Source: an uncultured Planctomycetia bacterium
Lineage (GTDB): Bacteria > Planctomycetota > UBA1135 > GCA-002686595
NCBI GenBank assembly: GCA_937952135.1
Contig: CALFYL010000158.1
Span: forward strand, 1-23,589
DNA: 23,589 nt
Direction of reading: 5' to 3'
Shown here: positions 10,707 through 16,500 of the stretch, one piece after another
Position numbering within the stretch: position 1 is the stretch's first letter
Layout: every line of letters starts with the position of its first letter
Notes under the pieces: model-generated
Database searches by the model: none
What the model saw: the letters and a program-made list of their open reading frames with translations, nothing else
Told to the model about the DNA's origin: nothing
Translations under genes and position numbers: made by a program

Positions 10707-10712
10707 ATTCTA
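10707..10712 (-). promoter_or_regulatory. Candidate -10 box (TAGAAT) of the carboxypeptidase Q-like/sulfatase-fold unit
   Basis: Read on the minus strand, TAGAAT ends 8 nt before the ATG at 10698. It is close to the TATAAT consensus in a very GC-rich gap, and it predicts a leaderless or nearly leaderless mRNA. Confidence 0.5.
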
Positions 10713-10725
10713 CGGGCGCGCTCCC

Positions 10726-10731
10726 TACAAT
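10726..10731 (+). promoter_or_regulatory. Candidate -10 box (TACAAT) of the RluA-family gene
   Basis: TACAAT differs from TATAAT at one base and lies 18 nt before the ATG at 10750. The predicted leader is about 11 nt, too short for a normal ribosome binding site. It is back to back with the box at 10707-10712 in the 51-nt divergent gap. Confidence 0.5.
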
Positions 10732-10749
10732 CGCGCGCCCTTTGCCTCC

Positions 10750-11403
10750 ATGAGCGCCCCCCTCGAGATCCTGCACCGCGACGAGCACGTGCTCGTCGTT
10801 TCCAAGCCGGCGGGACTGCTGTCGACGGCCGCGCCGCGGGACGAGGGCCGCACGCTGATCGATGCGCTCGCCGAAGCGGGTCTCGCCGCGGCGCCCGTGC
10901 ACCGGCTCGACCGCGACGTGTCCGGCGCGATCGTGTGCGCCTTCGATCCGTCGACGCGCACGGCGCTCGAAGAGCTGTTCCGCGAACGCTCGCTGCGCAA
11001 GATCTACTGGGCGCTGTCGCTGATGGGCCCGAAAAAGGACGTCGGCGAGCTCAAGTACCCGATCGCCGAGGAGCGCGGCATGGCGCGCGTCTCGGCGATG
11101 GGCAAGCCCGCGCTCACGCGCTACCGCGTGCTCGTGCGCGGCCTGCGCGCGAACGAGGTGGAGATCGACCTCGTCACCGGCCGCTACAACCAGATCCGGC
11201 TGCACTTCGCGCACTCGGGCTGGCCGCTCGTCGGGGAGCGCAAGTACGGGCGCGGCAAGGAGGATCCGTTCCGCTACCCGCGCGTGGCGCTGCACGCGTG
11301 GAAGGTCGAGTTCGCGCATCCGCGCACGAAGCAGCCGCTCGCGATCGAAGCGCCGCTTCCGCCGGAGCTGGTGGAATTGCGCGAGCAGGCGCTGATGCGC
11401 TGA
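10750..11403 (+). CDS. RluA-family pseudouridine synthase
   Basis: This 217-residue protein isomerises specific uridines in rRNA or tRNA to pseudouridine. The catalytic block is HRLDRDVSG (51-59), with Asp54 as nucleophile, matching the RluA consensus HRLDxxTSG. Supporting motifs are VSKPAGLL near residue 18, RKIYWAL, LVTGRYNQIRLHFAHSGWPL with the conserved Arg, and ERKYG. It lacks the N-terminal S4 RNA-binding domain of RluC/RluD and is short, closer to RluA or TruC-like single-domain enzymes. Open frame extends far upstream, but that stretch is antisense to the peptidase gene. ATG at 10750 begins the domain. Which uridine is modified cannot be told from the sequence. Confidence 0.92.
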   Translation: MSAPLEILHRDEHVLVVSKPAGLLSTAAPRDEGRTLIDALAEAGLAAAPVHRLDRDVSGAIVCAFDPSTRTALEELFRERSLRKIYWALSLMGPKKDVGELKYPIAEERGMARVSAMGKPALTRYRVLVRGLRANEVEIDLVTGRYNQIRLHFAHSGWPLVGERKYGRGKEDPFRYPRVALHAWKVEFAHPRTKQPLAIEAPLPPELVELREQALMR

Positions 11404-11443
11404 AGTCTCGAACGGCGAACGGCGAGTACGCGCCGCGGCTCGT

Positions 11444-12601
11444 TCACTTCGCGCCCGCGGCGTCCTTCGCGCGCTCCGCTCGCTTCTCGCGCTTCACTTC
11501 CGGCCCCGCGGTGCGGATCGCGCTCGGCTCGCTGCACCGCAGCTCGAAGCCGCGCTCGCCCTTCGTCACGGCGCCCGCGACCCACAGGTAGTTCTGGCGG
11601 CCCTCGTCGTTGCGCTTGTCGAGTTCCAGCGACTCGAACTTCGGCCGGTCGCCGGCCGCGATGCGCACGCGCAGCGCTTGTTCCTTGGCGCCCGAACGCA
11701 TCAGCAGCGTGAGCGAACCGTTCTTCTCGTCGAACAGGCGGTCGATCTGCCCGAAGACTTCCACGCGCTCGCCCTTCGCGCACGTCGCGGCGACGCGTTC
11801 GAGCTCGGCGGGCGCCTCGGCCCCAGCTACGTGGTCGGGCTTGCGCGCGCGCGCCTTGCGGTATTCGTCCACGGCGGCGCCGCGCGCATCCCACCACGGC
11901 ATCAAGCGCTCGTAGGGCCGTTCGGCAACGGGCGCGCCCGGCGTCTTCGGCTTGTTCGTCTGCGGGTCCCAGATGCCGCGCTTCTGCGCTTGCGCGAGCT
12001 TCTGCGCCGCGACGAAGGCGTCGTGGCACAGCTCGCTGTTGCCGTACTTGTTGAAGTACGGGCTCTTGCCGAGCTGCACGAGCAGCAGGTTGAAGTTGCG
12101 GCCGTCGGGGAGGATCACGTAGCAGAGCACGCGGCCGTACACGTCGCGCTCCTCGACTTCGCGCGGGAACTTCAGCCCGATGCGCGCGGCGTCGGGCCGC
12201 TCTTCGGTGGGCTTGAAGAAGGCCATCGCCCACTGCGCGCACTCCTCGCCGAACACGGTCGAGGGCTTGCTCGCGTCGCCGGTGTTCGTGCTGAACTTCT
12301 CCTCGGTGTCGACCGAGAGCAAGCGCAGCTTGTGCACCTCGCCGTTGCGCCGGATGTGCAGCGTGTCGCCGTCGACCACGCGCTCGATCTCGAACAGCTC
12401 GCTCGGCTTCTCGGCCTTCCAACCCGGCTGCTCGGCGAACTCGAGACCGTCGATTTTTTTCGCCGGTGCGGCTTCGGCGGCGGGGGCGGGCGCCGTCGCG
12501 GGGGCCTGGGCCGCGGCCGCGAGCGGCCACGCGACGAAGATCGAGCCCAGGATCGAGGCGCCCACGAACCGCCGCCAACCACGCCGCGCTTTGACCGTCA
12601 T
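11444..12601 (-). CDS. Exported SNase-like (thermonuclease family) nuclease with C-terminal extension
   Basis: This 385-residue protein starts at ATG 12601, which has a strong Shine-Dalgarno sequence 6 nt upstream and opens a typical Sec signal peptide (KARRGWRR, hydrophobic core, cleavage near AAAAQA). An upstream in-frame ATG at 12640 would only add a charged tail. The staphylococcal-nuclease fold covers about residues 65-215, with VVDGDTLHI (75-83), Arg93 in RLLSVDTEE and YGR with Arg157. Arg93 and Arg157 correspond to Arg35 and Arg87 of S. aureus nuclease; an acidic residue in DTEE may match Glu43. An Ala/Pro-rich linker precedes the fold. The last 130 residues (VEVFGQIDRLFDEKNG onward) look OB-like and are unassigned. 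The gene is divergent from the enzyme I-like gene and convergent with the RluA-family gene. DNA or RNA degradation outside the cytoplasm is inferred. Confidence 0.88.
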   Translation of the reverse strand: MTVKARRGWRRFVGASILGSIFVAWPLAAAAQAPATAPAPAAEAAPAKKIDGLEFAEQPGWKAEKPSELFEIERVVDGDTLHIRRNGEVHKLRLLSVDTEEKFSTNTGDASKPSTVFGEECAQWAMAFFKPTEERPDAARIGLKFPREVEERDVYGRVLCYVILPDGRNFNLLLVQLGKSPYFNKYGNSELCHDAFVAAQKLAQAQKRGIWDPQTNKPKTPGAPVAERPYERLMPWWDARGAAVDEYRKARARKPDHVAGAEAPAELERVAATCAKGERVEVFGQIDRLFDEKNGSLTLLMRSGAKEQALRVRIAAGDRPKFESLELDKRNDEGRQNYLWVAGAVTKGERGFELRCSEPSAIRTAGPEVKREKRAERAKDAAGAK

Positions 12602-12607
12602 GCTTCG

Positions 12608-12616
12608 TCCTTCCTT
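12608..12616 (-). promoter_or_regulatory. Shine-Dalgarno sequence that sets the SNase start
   Basis: AAGGAAGGA on the minus strand lies 6 nt before ATG 12601. It supports that start over the in-frame ATG at 12640. It is one of few clear ribosome binding sites in the window. Confidence 0.65.
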
Positions 12617-12638
12617 CGGCGTTCGACGCCGGCCCGGC

Positions 12639-12644
12639 ATGCTA
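12639..12644 (-). promoter_or_regulatory. Candidate -10 box (TAGCAT) of the SNase gene
   Basis: TAGCAT is placed to start transcription near 12631. That leaves a leader of about 30 nt containing the Shine-Dalgarno sequence at 12608-12616. This gene therefore appears leadered, unlike several neighbours. Confidence 0.4.
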
Positions 12645-12659
12645 CCCGAGCCGCTCGGG
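12645..12659. repeat. Palindrome CCCGAGC-C-GCTCGGG in the divergent promoter region
   Basis: This perfect 7-bp inverted repeat abuts the -10 box of the SNase gene and lies about 33 bp upstream of the -10-like box of the enzyme I-like gene. Its position suits an operator, but a chance GC-rich palindrome is possible. Confidence 0.35.
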
Positions 12660-12692
12660 CGCCTGCGCTGTTCGCTTCCCGCACTTCGTCAC

Positions 12693-12698
12693 TAGGAT
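12693..12698 (+). promoter_or_regulatory. Candidate -10 box (TAGGAT) of the enzyme I-like gene
   Basis: TAGGAT lies 9 nt before TTG 12708 and 33 nt before the alternative in-frame GTG 12732. Its TAG is also the in-frame stop that limits how far upstream the gene can start. Confidence 0.4.
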
Positions 12699-12707
12699 GG
12701 CGCGCCC

Positions 12708-14540
12708 TTGGACACCCCTCCCCCCAACGAAGTGACGAAGGCGGCCGGCGCCGCGCCCGCCGAGCCCGCAGCGACCTCCGCCGGCGCCGAAGGCAGTTCC
12801 GCGCACGCCCCGACGCTCGTTCTGAGGGGTCTTTCGGTCGCGCCGGGCCTCGCCGCGGGCTCGATCCATCGCAAGGACTACGACCTGCAGTCCGCGGAGG
12901 TCGAGCGCGTCGCGCGCGACGAGGTCGAGACCGAGCTCAACTACTTCCACTCCGCGCTGGTCGCGGCGCGCGCGCAGCTCGTCGCGCTCAAGGGCAAGCT
13001 CGAGGGCCAGGTGCCGGCGAACGAGGCGCGCATCCTCGACGTGCACCTCGCGTACTTGAAGGACTCGGTGTTCATCGCGGACGTCGAGGGGCTGATCCTG
13101 AACGAGCAACTGCGGCTCGAGGCGGCGATCGCGAAGGTGATCAGCGACTTCGACCGCATCTTCAAGCTCGTCGAGGACCCGACGCTGCGCGAGCGCGCGG
13201 TCGACCTCCGCGACGTCGGCATCCGCGTGCTGCGGCACCTCGAACGCGACCGCGCCAAGGAACAGGAACGCCCCGGTCGGCCGACGGACTACATCCTCGC
13301 CGCGAAGGAGCTGTCGATCGTCGACATGTTCAACGTGCACGGCGAGCACGTGCTCGGGATCCTCACCGAAGCGGGGTCGCTCGCGAGCCACGCCGCGATC
13401 CTCGCGCGCTCGATGCGCATCCCGACGGTCACCGCGGTCCCGGGGTTGCTCGATCAGGTGCGCGAAGGCGACTGGGTGATCCTCGACGCGAGCGAAGGCG
13501 TCGCGCTGGTCAATCCCGACGAAGTCGTGCGCGCGCAGTACCAGCGCAGCGAGCCTTCGACGCAGACCGTGTCGGCGCCCGCGCCGCCGAAGCCGCGCAC
13601 GCACGACGGCGAAGCGCTCGACGTCACCGGCTGCTGCGGGAGCCTGCCGGAGGTCGGCCAGCTCGCGGATCTCGGCCTGCGCGGCGTCGGTCTGTACCGC
13701 ACCGAGCTGCTCTACTTGATCGAGAAGTCGCCGCCTTCGGCCGAGGCGCTGTTCCAGCACTACTCTTCGGTGGTCTCCAGCGCCGGCCGCGGCCCCGTGA
13801 CCTTCCGCCTGCTCGACGCCGACTCCGGCCTGGGGCTCGATTACCTGCATCCGCAGCGCGAACCCAACCCGTCGCTCGGCCGCGCGGGCGTGCGCGCGCT
13901 GCTCTCGCGCGAGCTCGTGCTGCGCCGCCAGCTCGAGGCGATTCTGCGCGCCGGCGCCGAAGCGGAAGTGCGCATCGCCGTGCCGTTCGTGTGCGACGTG
14001 GGCGAGCTCCGGCGCGTGAAAGAGTGCCTCTTCGAGGAGCGCCTGGAGTTGCGCAAACGCGGAGTCCCGCACGCGGCGCGCACTCCGATCGGTGTGGTGG
14101 TCGAGACGCCGGCCGCGCTGCTCGGCGCCCGCGACCTCGCGCGCGAGGCGGATTTCCTCGTCGTCGCTCTCGACGGCCTGACGCAGCACTTGCTCGCGGC
14201 GGACCGCGACAACCCCGAGCTCAAGAACTTCTTCGAATCGCTGCACCCGATCGTTTTGCGCGCGCTGCGCACGCTGGTCGAGATCAGCGACGAGCTCCGC
14301 AAGCCGATCTCGGCTTACGGCCTCGCGCTCACCAAGCCGCAGAGCCCGCACTTCCTCGTCGGGGTCGGCCTGCGCTCGTTCCACGTCGACGTCGGCGCCG
14401 CCCGCGAGTTCATCGCGCGCTTGCGCCAGGTCTCGAGTCCGATCGCGCGCCGCATCGCGAACGTCGCGGCGTCGAGCTCGTGCATCGAAGACACGCTGAC
14501 CTTGGTCGACAGCTTCAAACACGGCTCGCCGCGCACGTAG
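12708..14540 (+). CDS. PTS enzyme I-like (PEP-utilizing) protein with altered active site
   Basis: This 610-residue protein shares the layout of PTS enzyme I. An Ala/Pro-rich N-terminus (1-35) precedes the PEP-utilizer N-terminal domain from LRGLSVAPGLAAGSI (39-53). The swivelling phosphohistidine domain carries His228 in GSLASHAAILARS, and a TIM-barrel follows from about 300. Conserved barrel residues present are Arg331 (GVGLYRTE), Arg367 (FRLLDAD), Glu466 (VVETPAA) and Arg500 (AADRDN). Several signature residues are changed: GGDK after Arg367 is lost; TNDLTQ reads LDGLTQ (488-493), so the Mg-ligand Asp of E. coli EI (Asp455) is Gly490; and the catalytic Cys502 (MCGE) is Tyr537 in SAYGLA. 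It may be a regulatory or divergent phosphotransferase. No HPr or EII gene is nearby. The start is TTG 12708, or possibly GTG 12732. Confidence 0.87.
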   Translation: MDTPPPNEVTKAAGAAPAEPAATSAGAEGSSAHAPTLVLRGLSVAPGLAAGSIHRKDYDLQSAEVERVARDEVETELNYFHSALVAARAQLVALKGKLEGQVPANEARILDVHLAYLKDSVFIADVEGLILNEQLRLEAAIAKVISDFDRIFKLVEDPTLRERAVDLRDVGIRVLRHLERDRAKEQERPGRPTDYILAAKELSIVDMFNVHGEHVLGILTEAGSLASHAAILARSMRIPTVTAVPGLLDQVREGDWVILDASEGVALVNPDEVVRAQYQRSEPSTQTVSAPAPPKPRTHDGEALDVTGCCGSLPEVGQLADLGLRGVGLYRTELLYLIEKSPPSAEALFQHYSSVVSSAGRGPVTFRLLDADSGLGLDYLHPQREPNPSLGRAGVRALLSRELVLRRQLEAILRAGAEAEVRIAVPFVCDVGELRRVKECLFEERLELRKRGVPHAARTPIGVVVETPAALLGARDLAREADFLVVALDGLTQHLLAADRDNPELKNFFESLHPIVLRALRTLVEISDELRKPISAYGLALTKPQSPHFLVGVGLRSFHVDVGAAREFIARLRQVSSPIARRIANVAASSSCIEDTLTLVDSFKHGSPRT

Positions 14541-14562
14541 TTCGAGCGCGCCGGGCGCGAGC

Positions 14563-15531
14563 TCACTCGACGCGCGCGGCCGTGTGAACCACGTTCACGA
14601 CGCGGCCGCCCGCGGGTCCGGAGGCGCGTTCGAAGGCGGCGCGCATCGCGGCGGCGACTTGAGGTGCGCTCCCGTGCGAGGAGAGCGCGACGAGAGCCGA
14701 GCCGCTCCCGCTGATCGTCGCGAGCCACGCGCCCGCCGATCGCGCGGCTTCGAGCGCCTCGGCGCCGCCGGGGATGTGCGGCAGGCGGTAGCGAGCGTGG
14801 AGTCGGTCCTCTCCGCCCGCTCCGAGCAGTTCGGGGTCGCCGCTGCGGAGACCTTCGAGCAGGAGCGCGAGCCGGCGCGGGTTCTCGCGCGCGTCGGCGA
14901 AGGGGACGCTCGCCGGAAGGAGCGAGCGCGCGAGCTGCGTGGGGAGCGTCGCCGCGGGCCAGGCGACGGAGAAGGCCAGGCTCGGGTGGAGGGCCTGGCG
15001 CACCACGAGCGGCGCGGCGTCCGGCATCGGCGCCGCGAGGACGCAGCCGCCGAGCAGGGCGGGCGACACGTTGTCGGGGTGGCCTTCGAACTCGACAGCG
15101 CGGCGCAGGCGCTCGGGCGCCGACAGCGAAGCCCCCGCGATCGAGCAGGCGAGCTCGAGTCCGGCCACGACGGCGGCGCCGGAGCTCCCGAGGCCGCGCG
15201 AGACCGGGATCTCGCTTTCGACGGCGAATTCGAAGGCCGCTCCGTCCCCTCCGAGGCTTTCGAGGGTCGCGTCGAAGGCCCGCAGCAGCAGATTGTCGCC
15301 GTCCGTCGGCCACGCGAGCGCCTCGCCGCCGAGGTGGGCGATCCGAGGCCCTCCCGCCCGCCGCGGGCGCACCTCGACGACCAGCCAGAGGTCGAAGGCG
15401 AGGCCGAGGAGGTCGAAGCCCGGCCCGAGGTTCGAGGTCGAGCCGGGAACGCGGATGCGGCGCGAGTCGGGGGCGCGCGGAGCGGCTTGCGAGTCGACGA
15501 GCGAGGCGGGACTGGGGGGACGCGCGGACAC
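14563..15531 (-). CDS. thrB: Homoserine kinase (GHMP family)
   Basis: This 322-residue cytoplasmic kinase phosphorylates L-homoserine in threonine synthesis. GHMP-family motifs in order are VPGSTSNLGPGFDLLGLA (28-45), the ATP loop PVSRGLGSSGAAVVAG (109-124), EGHPDNVSPALLGG (149-162) and the C-terminal Gly-rich block TISGSGSALVAL (272-283). Motif 1 and HPDNVSPALLGG favour ThrB over mevalonate-type GHMP kinases. The N-terminus carries about 25 extra residues before motif 1. The start is GTG 15531, with a TAGCCT box 6 nt upstream and no ribosome binding site. It is convergent with the enzyme I-like gene (22-nt gap). No other threonine gene is in the window. Confidence 0.93.
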   Translation of the reverse strand: MSARPPSPASLVDSQAAPRAPDSRRIRVPGSTSNLGPGFDLLGLAFDLWLVVEVRPRRAGGPRIAHLGGEALAWPTDGDNLLLRAFDATLESLGGDGAAFEFAVESEIPVSRGLGSSGAAVVAGLELACSIAGASLSAPERLRRAVEFEGHPDNVSPALLGGCVLAAPMPDAAPLVVRQALHPSLAFSVAWPAATLPTQLARSLLPASVPFADARENPRRLALLLEGLRSGDPELLGAGGEDRLHARYRLPHIPGGAEALEAARSAGAWLATISGSGSALVALSSHGSAPQVAAAMRAAFERASGPAGGRVVNVVHTAARVE

Positions 15532-15537
15532 CCGCGC

Positions 15538-15543
15538 AGGCTA
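15538..15543 (-). promoter_or_regulatory. Candidate -10 box (TAGCCT) of thrB
   Basis: On the minus strand TAGCCT ends 6 nt before GTG 15531. This would place the transcription start at or within one base of the start codon. Confidence 0.4.
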
Positions 15544-15589
15544 CCCGCGGCTGCGCGGGCAGCGCCACGGAGTCGTCGGGCGGGCGGAG

Positions 15590-15638
15590 GTGGCGCGGGC
15601 CGTGGCGCGGGCCGTAGCGCAGGGTCGTGGCGCGGGTG
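15590..15638. repeat. Tandem repeat, about four copies of a 12-bp unit
   Basis: GTGGCGCGGGCC occurs twice exactly (15590-15613). Two degenerate copies follow: GTAGCGCAGGGTC, which is 13 nt, and GTGGCGCGGGTG. It is non-coding and its function is unknown. Confidence 0.6.
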
Positions 15639-15798
15639 GGCGCGTGCCGGAACGGCAGTCTCGGCCCGCTGGACGATCTGCCGGGTTCGGGGCGGCGTGG
15701 GGCGCGAGCGGGGGCGTGGGACCGGGCGAGAGTCGTGTCGGGGGCGGCCCAAAGTCGGGAAACTGTGGACAACTCCTACACGGCACCACGCGTGGCGC

Positions 15799-15827
15799 TT
15801 GTGGGCTGCGCCTACGCAAGATATTGT
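15799..15827 (+). promoter_or_regulatory. Candidate sigma70-type promoter upstream of the leader
   Basis: TTGTGG (15799-15804), a 17-bp spacer, then TATTGT (15822-15827) in the least GC-rich part of the intergenic region. Transcription would begin near 15834, giving a leader of about 285 nt before GTG 16121. Confidence 0.45.
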
Positions 15828-15831
15828 GCAC

Positions 15832-15872
15832 GCCTGTCCCCCGGCGGGGCGGGCCCCCGCGCGGGGGCAGGC
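15832..15872 (+). other. Strong alternative RNA hairpins at the start of the leader
   Basis: GCCTGTCCCC (15832-15841) can pair with GGGGGCAGGC (15863-15872) over ten base pairs including one T-G wobble. Alternatively 15853-15868 (GCCCCCGC/GCGGGGGC) forms its own perfect palindrome. The two share the right-hand strand and cannot both form. This suggests a switch-like fold, but no T-tract follows. Confidence 0.4.
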
Positions 15873-15930
15873 TGGCTGGGCCCTCGGCACTCGCCCCGTG
15901 GCGATTTCGGGAGCCCGGCGCGCTCGACGC

Positions 15931-15951
15931 GACGGCGATCCAGTCGCCGTC
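15931..15951 (+). other. Perfect 8-bp stem-loop in the leader
   Basis: GACGGCGA, loop TCCAG, then TCGCCGTC. It lies in the same untranslated region as the hairpins at 15832-15872. Confidence 0.5.
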
Positions 15952-16047
15952 CGAGGCGCACGCCGAGCGACCCCACGGCTTGCAGGGGGCGCTTCCAACG
16001 CTCTCCGCCAGTGTGGCAGGCCCGGTCGGCGTGTTCGCCGCCCGCGC

Positions 16048-16054
16048 GGGAGGA
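16048..16054 (+). promoter_or_regulatory. Shine-Dalgarno sequence of the leader ORF
   Basis: GGGAGGA; its GGAGG core ends 4 nt before ATG 16058. It is a good match to anti-SD in a window where most genes have none. Confidence 0.5.
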
Positions 16055-16057
16055 ACG

Positions 16058-16117
16058 ATGGACGCTGTTCACAGTCGACCGGCCGCGGACGCCGCGGACT
16101 CGACTCGAGGAGGGTGA
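16058..16117 (+). CDS. Putative 19-residue leader peptide
   Basis: ATG 16058 to TGA 16117 encodes MDAVHSRPAADAADSTRGG. It has its own GGGAGGA ribosome binding site. Its last codons and stop overlap the Shine-Dalgarno sequence (16107-16114) of the next gene, which starts at 16121, three bases after this stop. That layout suits translational coupling or a leader-peptide control. There is only one His codon, so a classical his-type attenuator is not supported. It could also be a chance ORF. Confidence 0.35.
   Translation: MDAVHSRPAADAADSTRGG
16107..16114 (+). promoter_or_regulatory. Shine-Dalgarno sequence of the HisC-like domain gene
   Basis: GAGGAGGG lies 6 nt before GTG 16121. It is the strongest ribosome binding site in the window and fixes that start. 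Confidence 0.75.
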
Positions 16118-16120
16118 AAC

Positions 16121-16372
16121 GTGATCGACGAGAAGGACCGCTTCTATTCCCGTCTGGCCACCATCCCGGGGATCCACCCCATGCCGTCGATCGGCGATTG
16201 GATCCTGTTGCGGGTGGCGCACCCCACGGACGTCGCGCGGCGCGTCGCCCGCCGGCTCATCCCCGGCCTGGTCAGCGTGCCCCGGCACATCGAAGGCGCG
16301 GTCCGCGTCACGGTTTCCGATCCCAAGACGAACGAGCGTTTGCTCCGCGCGCTCCGCGAAGCGGTTGTCTGA
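16121..16372 (+). CDS. Stand-alone HisC C-terminal-type domain (aminotransferase small domain)
   Basis: This 83-residue protein aligns, by eye, with only the C-terminal small subdomain of histidinol-phosphate aminotransferase. IPGIHPMPSIGDWILLRV matches the HisC strand with a conserved PSxxNF-like block. VPRHIEGAVRVTVSDPKTNE matches the final strand (usually R-I-T-I-G-x-x-x-E-N), with Arg62 at the place of the substrate-binding Arg. The PLP-binding domain and Schiff-base Lys are absent, and no upstream frame encodes them, so it is either a free-standing domain or a remnant. The strong ribosome binding site and clean ORF favour a real, expressed small protein. It might bind a substrate-like ligand or pair with an aminotransferase encoded elsewhere; both are inference. 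Confidence 0.7.
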   Translation: MIDEKDRFYSRLATIPGIHPMPSIGDWILLRVAHPTDVARRVARRLIPGLVSVPRHIEGAVRVTVSDPKTNERLLRALREAVV

Positions 16373-16488
16373 CGCGCGAAGCGGCGGCTGAACGCGCGAC
16401 GCGCTCGCATTCCGCGCTGACGGCATCTTGCGCCTGCGCCCGAGTCCCCGGGCGGGCGCTCCGTGCTTCCACTGGAGCCCGAGCGCGC

Positions 16489-16494
16489 TAACGT
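16489..16494 (+). promoter_or_regulatory. Candidate -10 box (TAACGT) of the methyltransferase gene
   Basis: TAACGT lies 6 nt before ATG 16501 with no ribosome binding site, again the leaderless geometry. Confidence 0.45.
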
Positions 16495-16500
16495 GCGCGG

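Larger units (their letters stand above)
15544..16047. other. Long GC-rich non-coding region between thrB and the HisC-like domain gene
   Basis: No frame here on either strand encodes anything resembling a protein family; open frames read as low-complexity Arg/Pro/Ala/Gly. It holds a 12-bp tandem repeat, a promoter-like pair at 15799-15827, several strong inverted repeats downstream of it, and a single DnaA-box-like TTGTCCACA on the minus strand (15764-15772). It probably contains the promoter and a long 5' leader (about 285 nt) for the small gene at 16121. A stand-alone non-coding RNA is also possible. No known RNA family is recognised. Confidence 0.5.

Noticed and set aside
9301..10749. In-frame upstream extension of the RluA-family gene
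   Set aside because: It is antisense to the carboxypeptidase Q-like gene with no recognisable domain; the RluA fold starts just after ATG 10750.
12599..12640. SNase start at ATG 12640
   Set aside because: ATG 12601 has a strong ribosome binding site and a better signal-peptide n-region, and the 12640 ATG overlaps the likely -10 box.
12697..12735. 12-codon ORF whose TGA overlaps an in-frame GTG (12732) of the enzyme I-like gene
   Set aside because: Its ATG lies inside the likely -10 box, so it would be upstream of the transcription start. Kept only as a reason to doubt the TTG start.
15834..16057. Known riboswitch, SRP RNA, RNase P RNA, 6S RNA or tmRNA
   Set aside because: I looked for the conserved cores of these RNAs and did not see them; only generic stems are supported.
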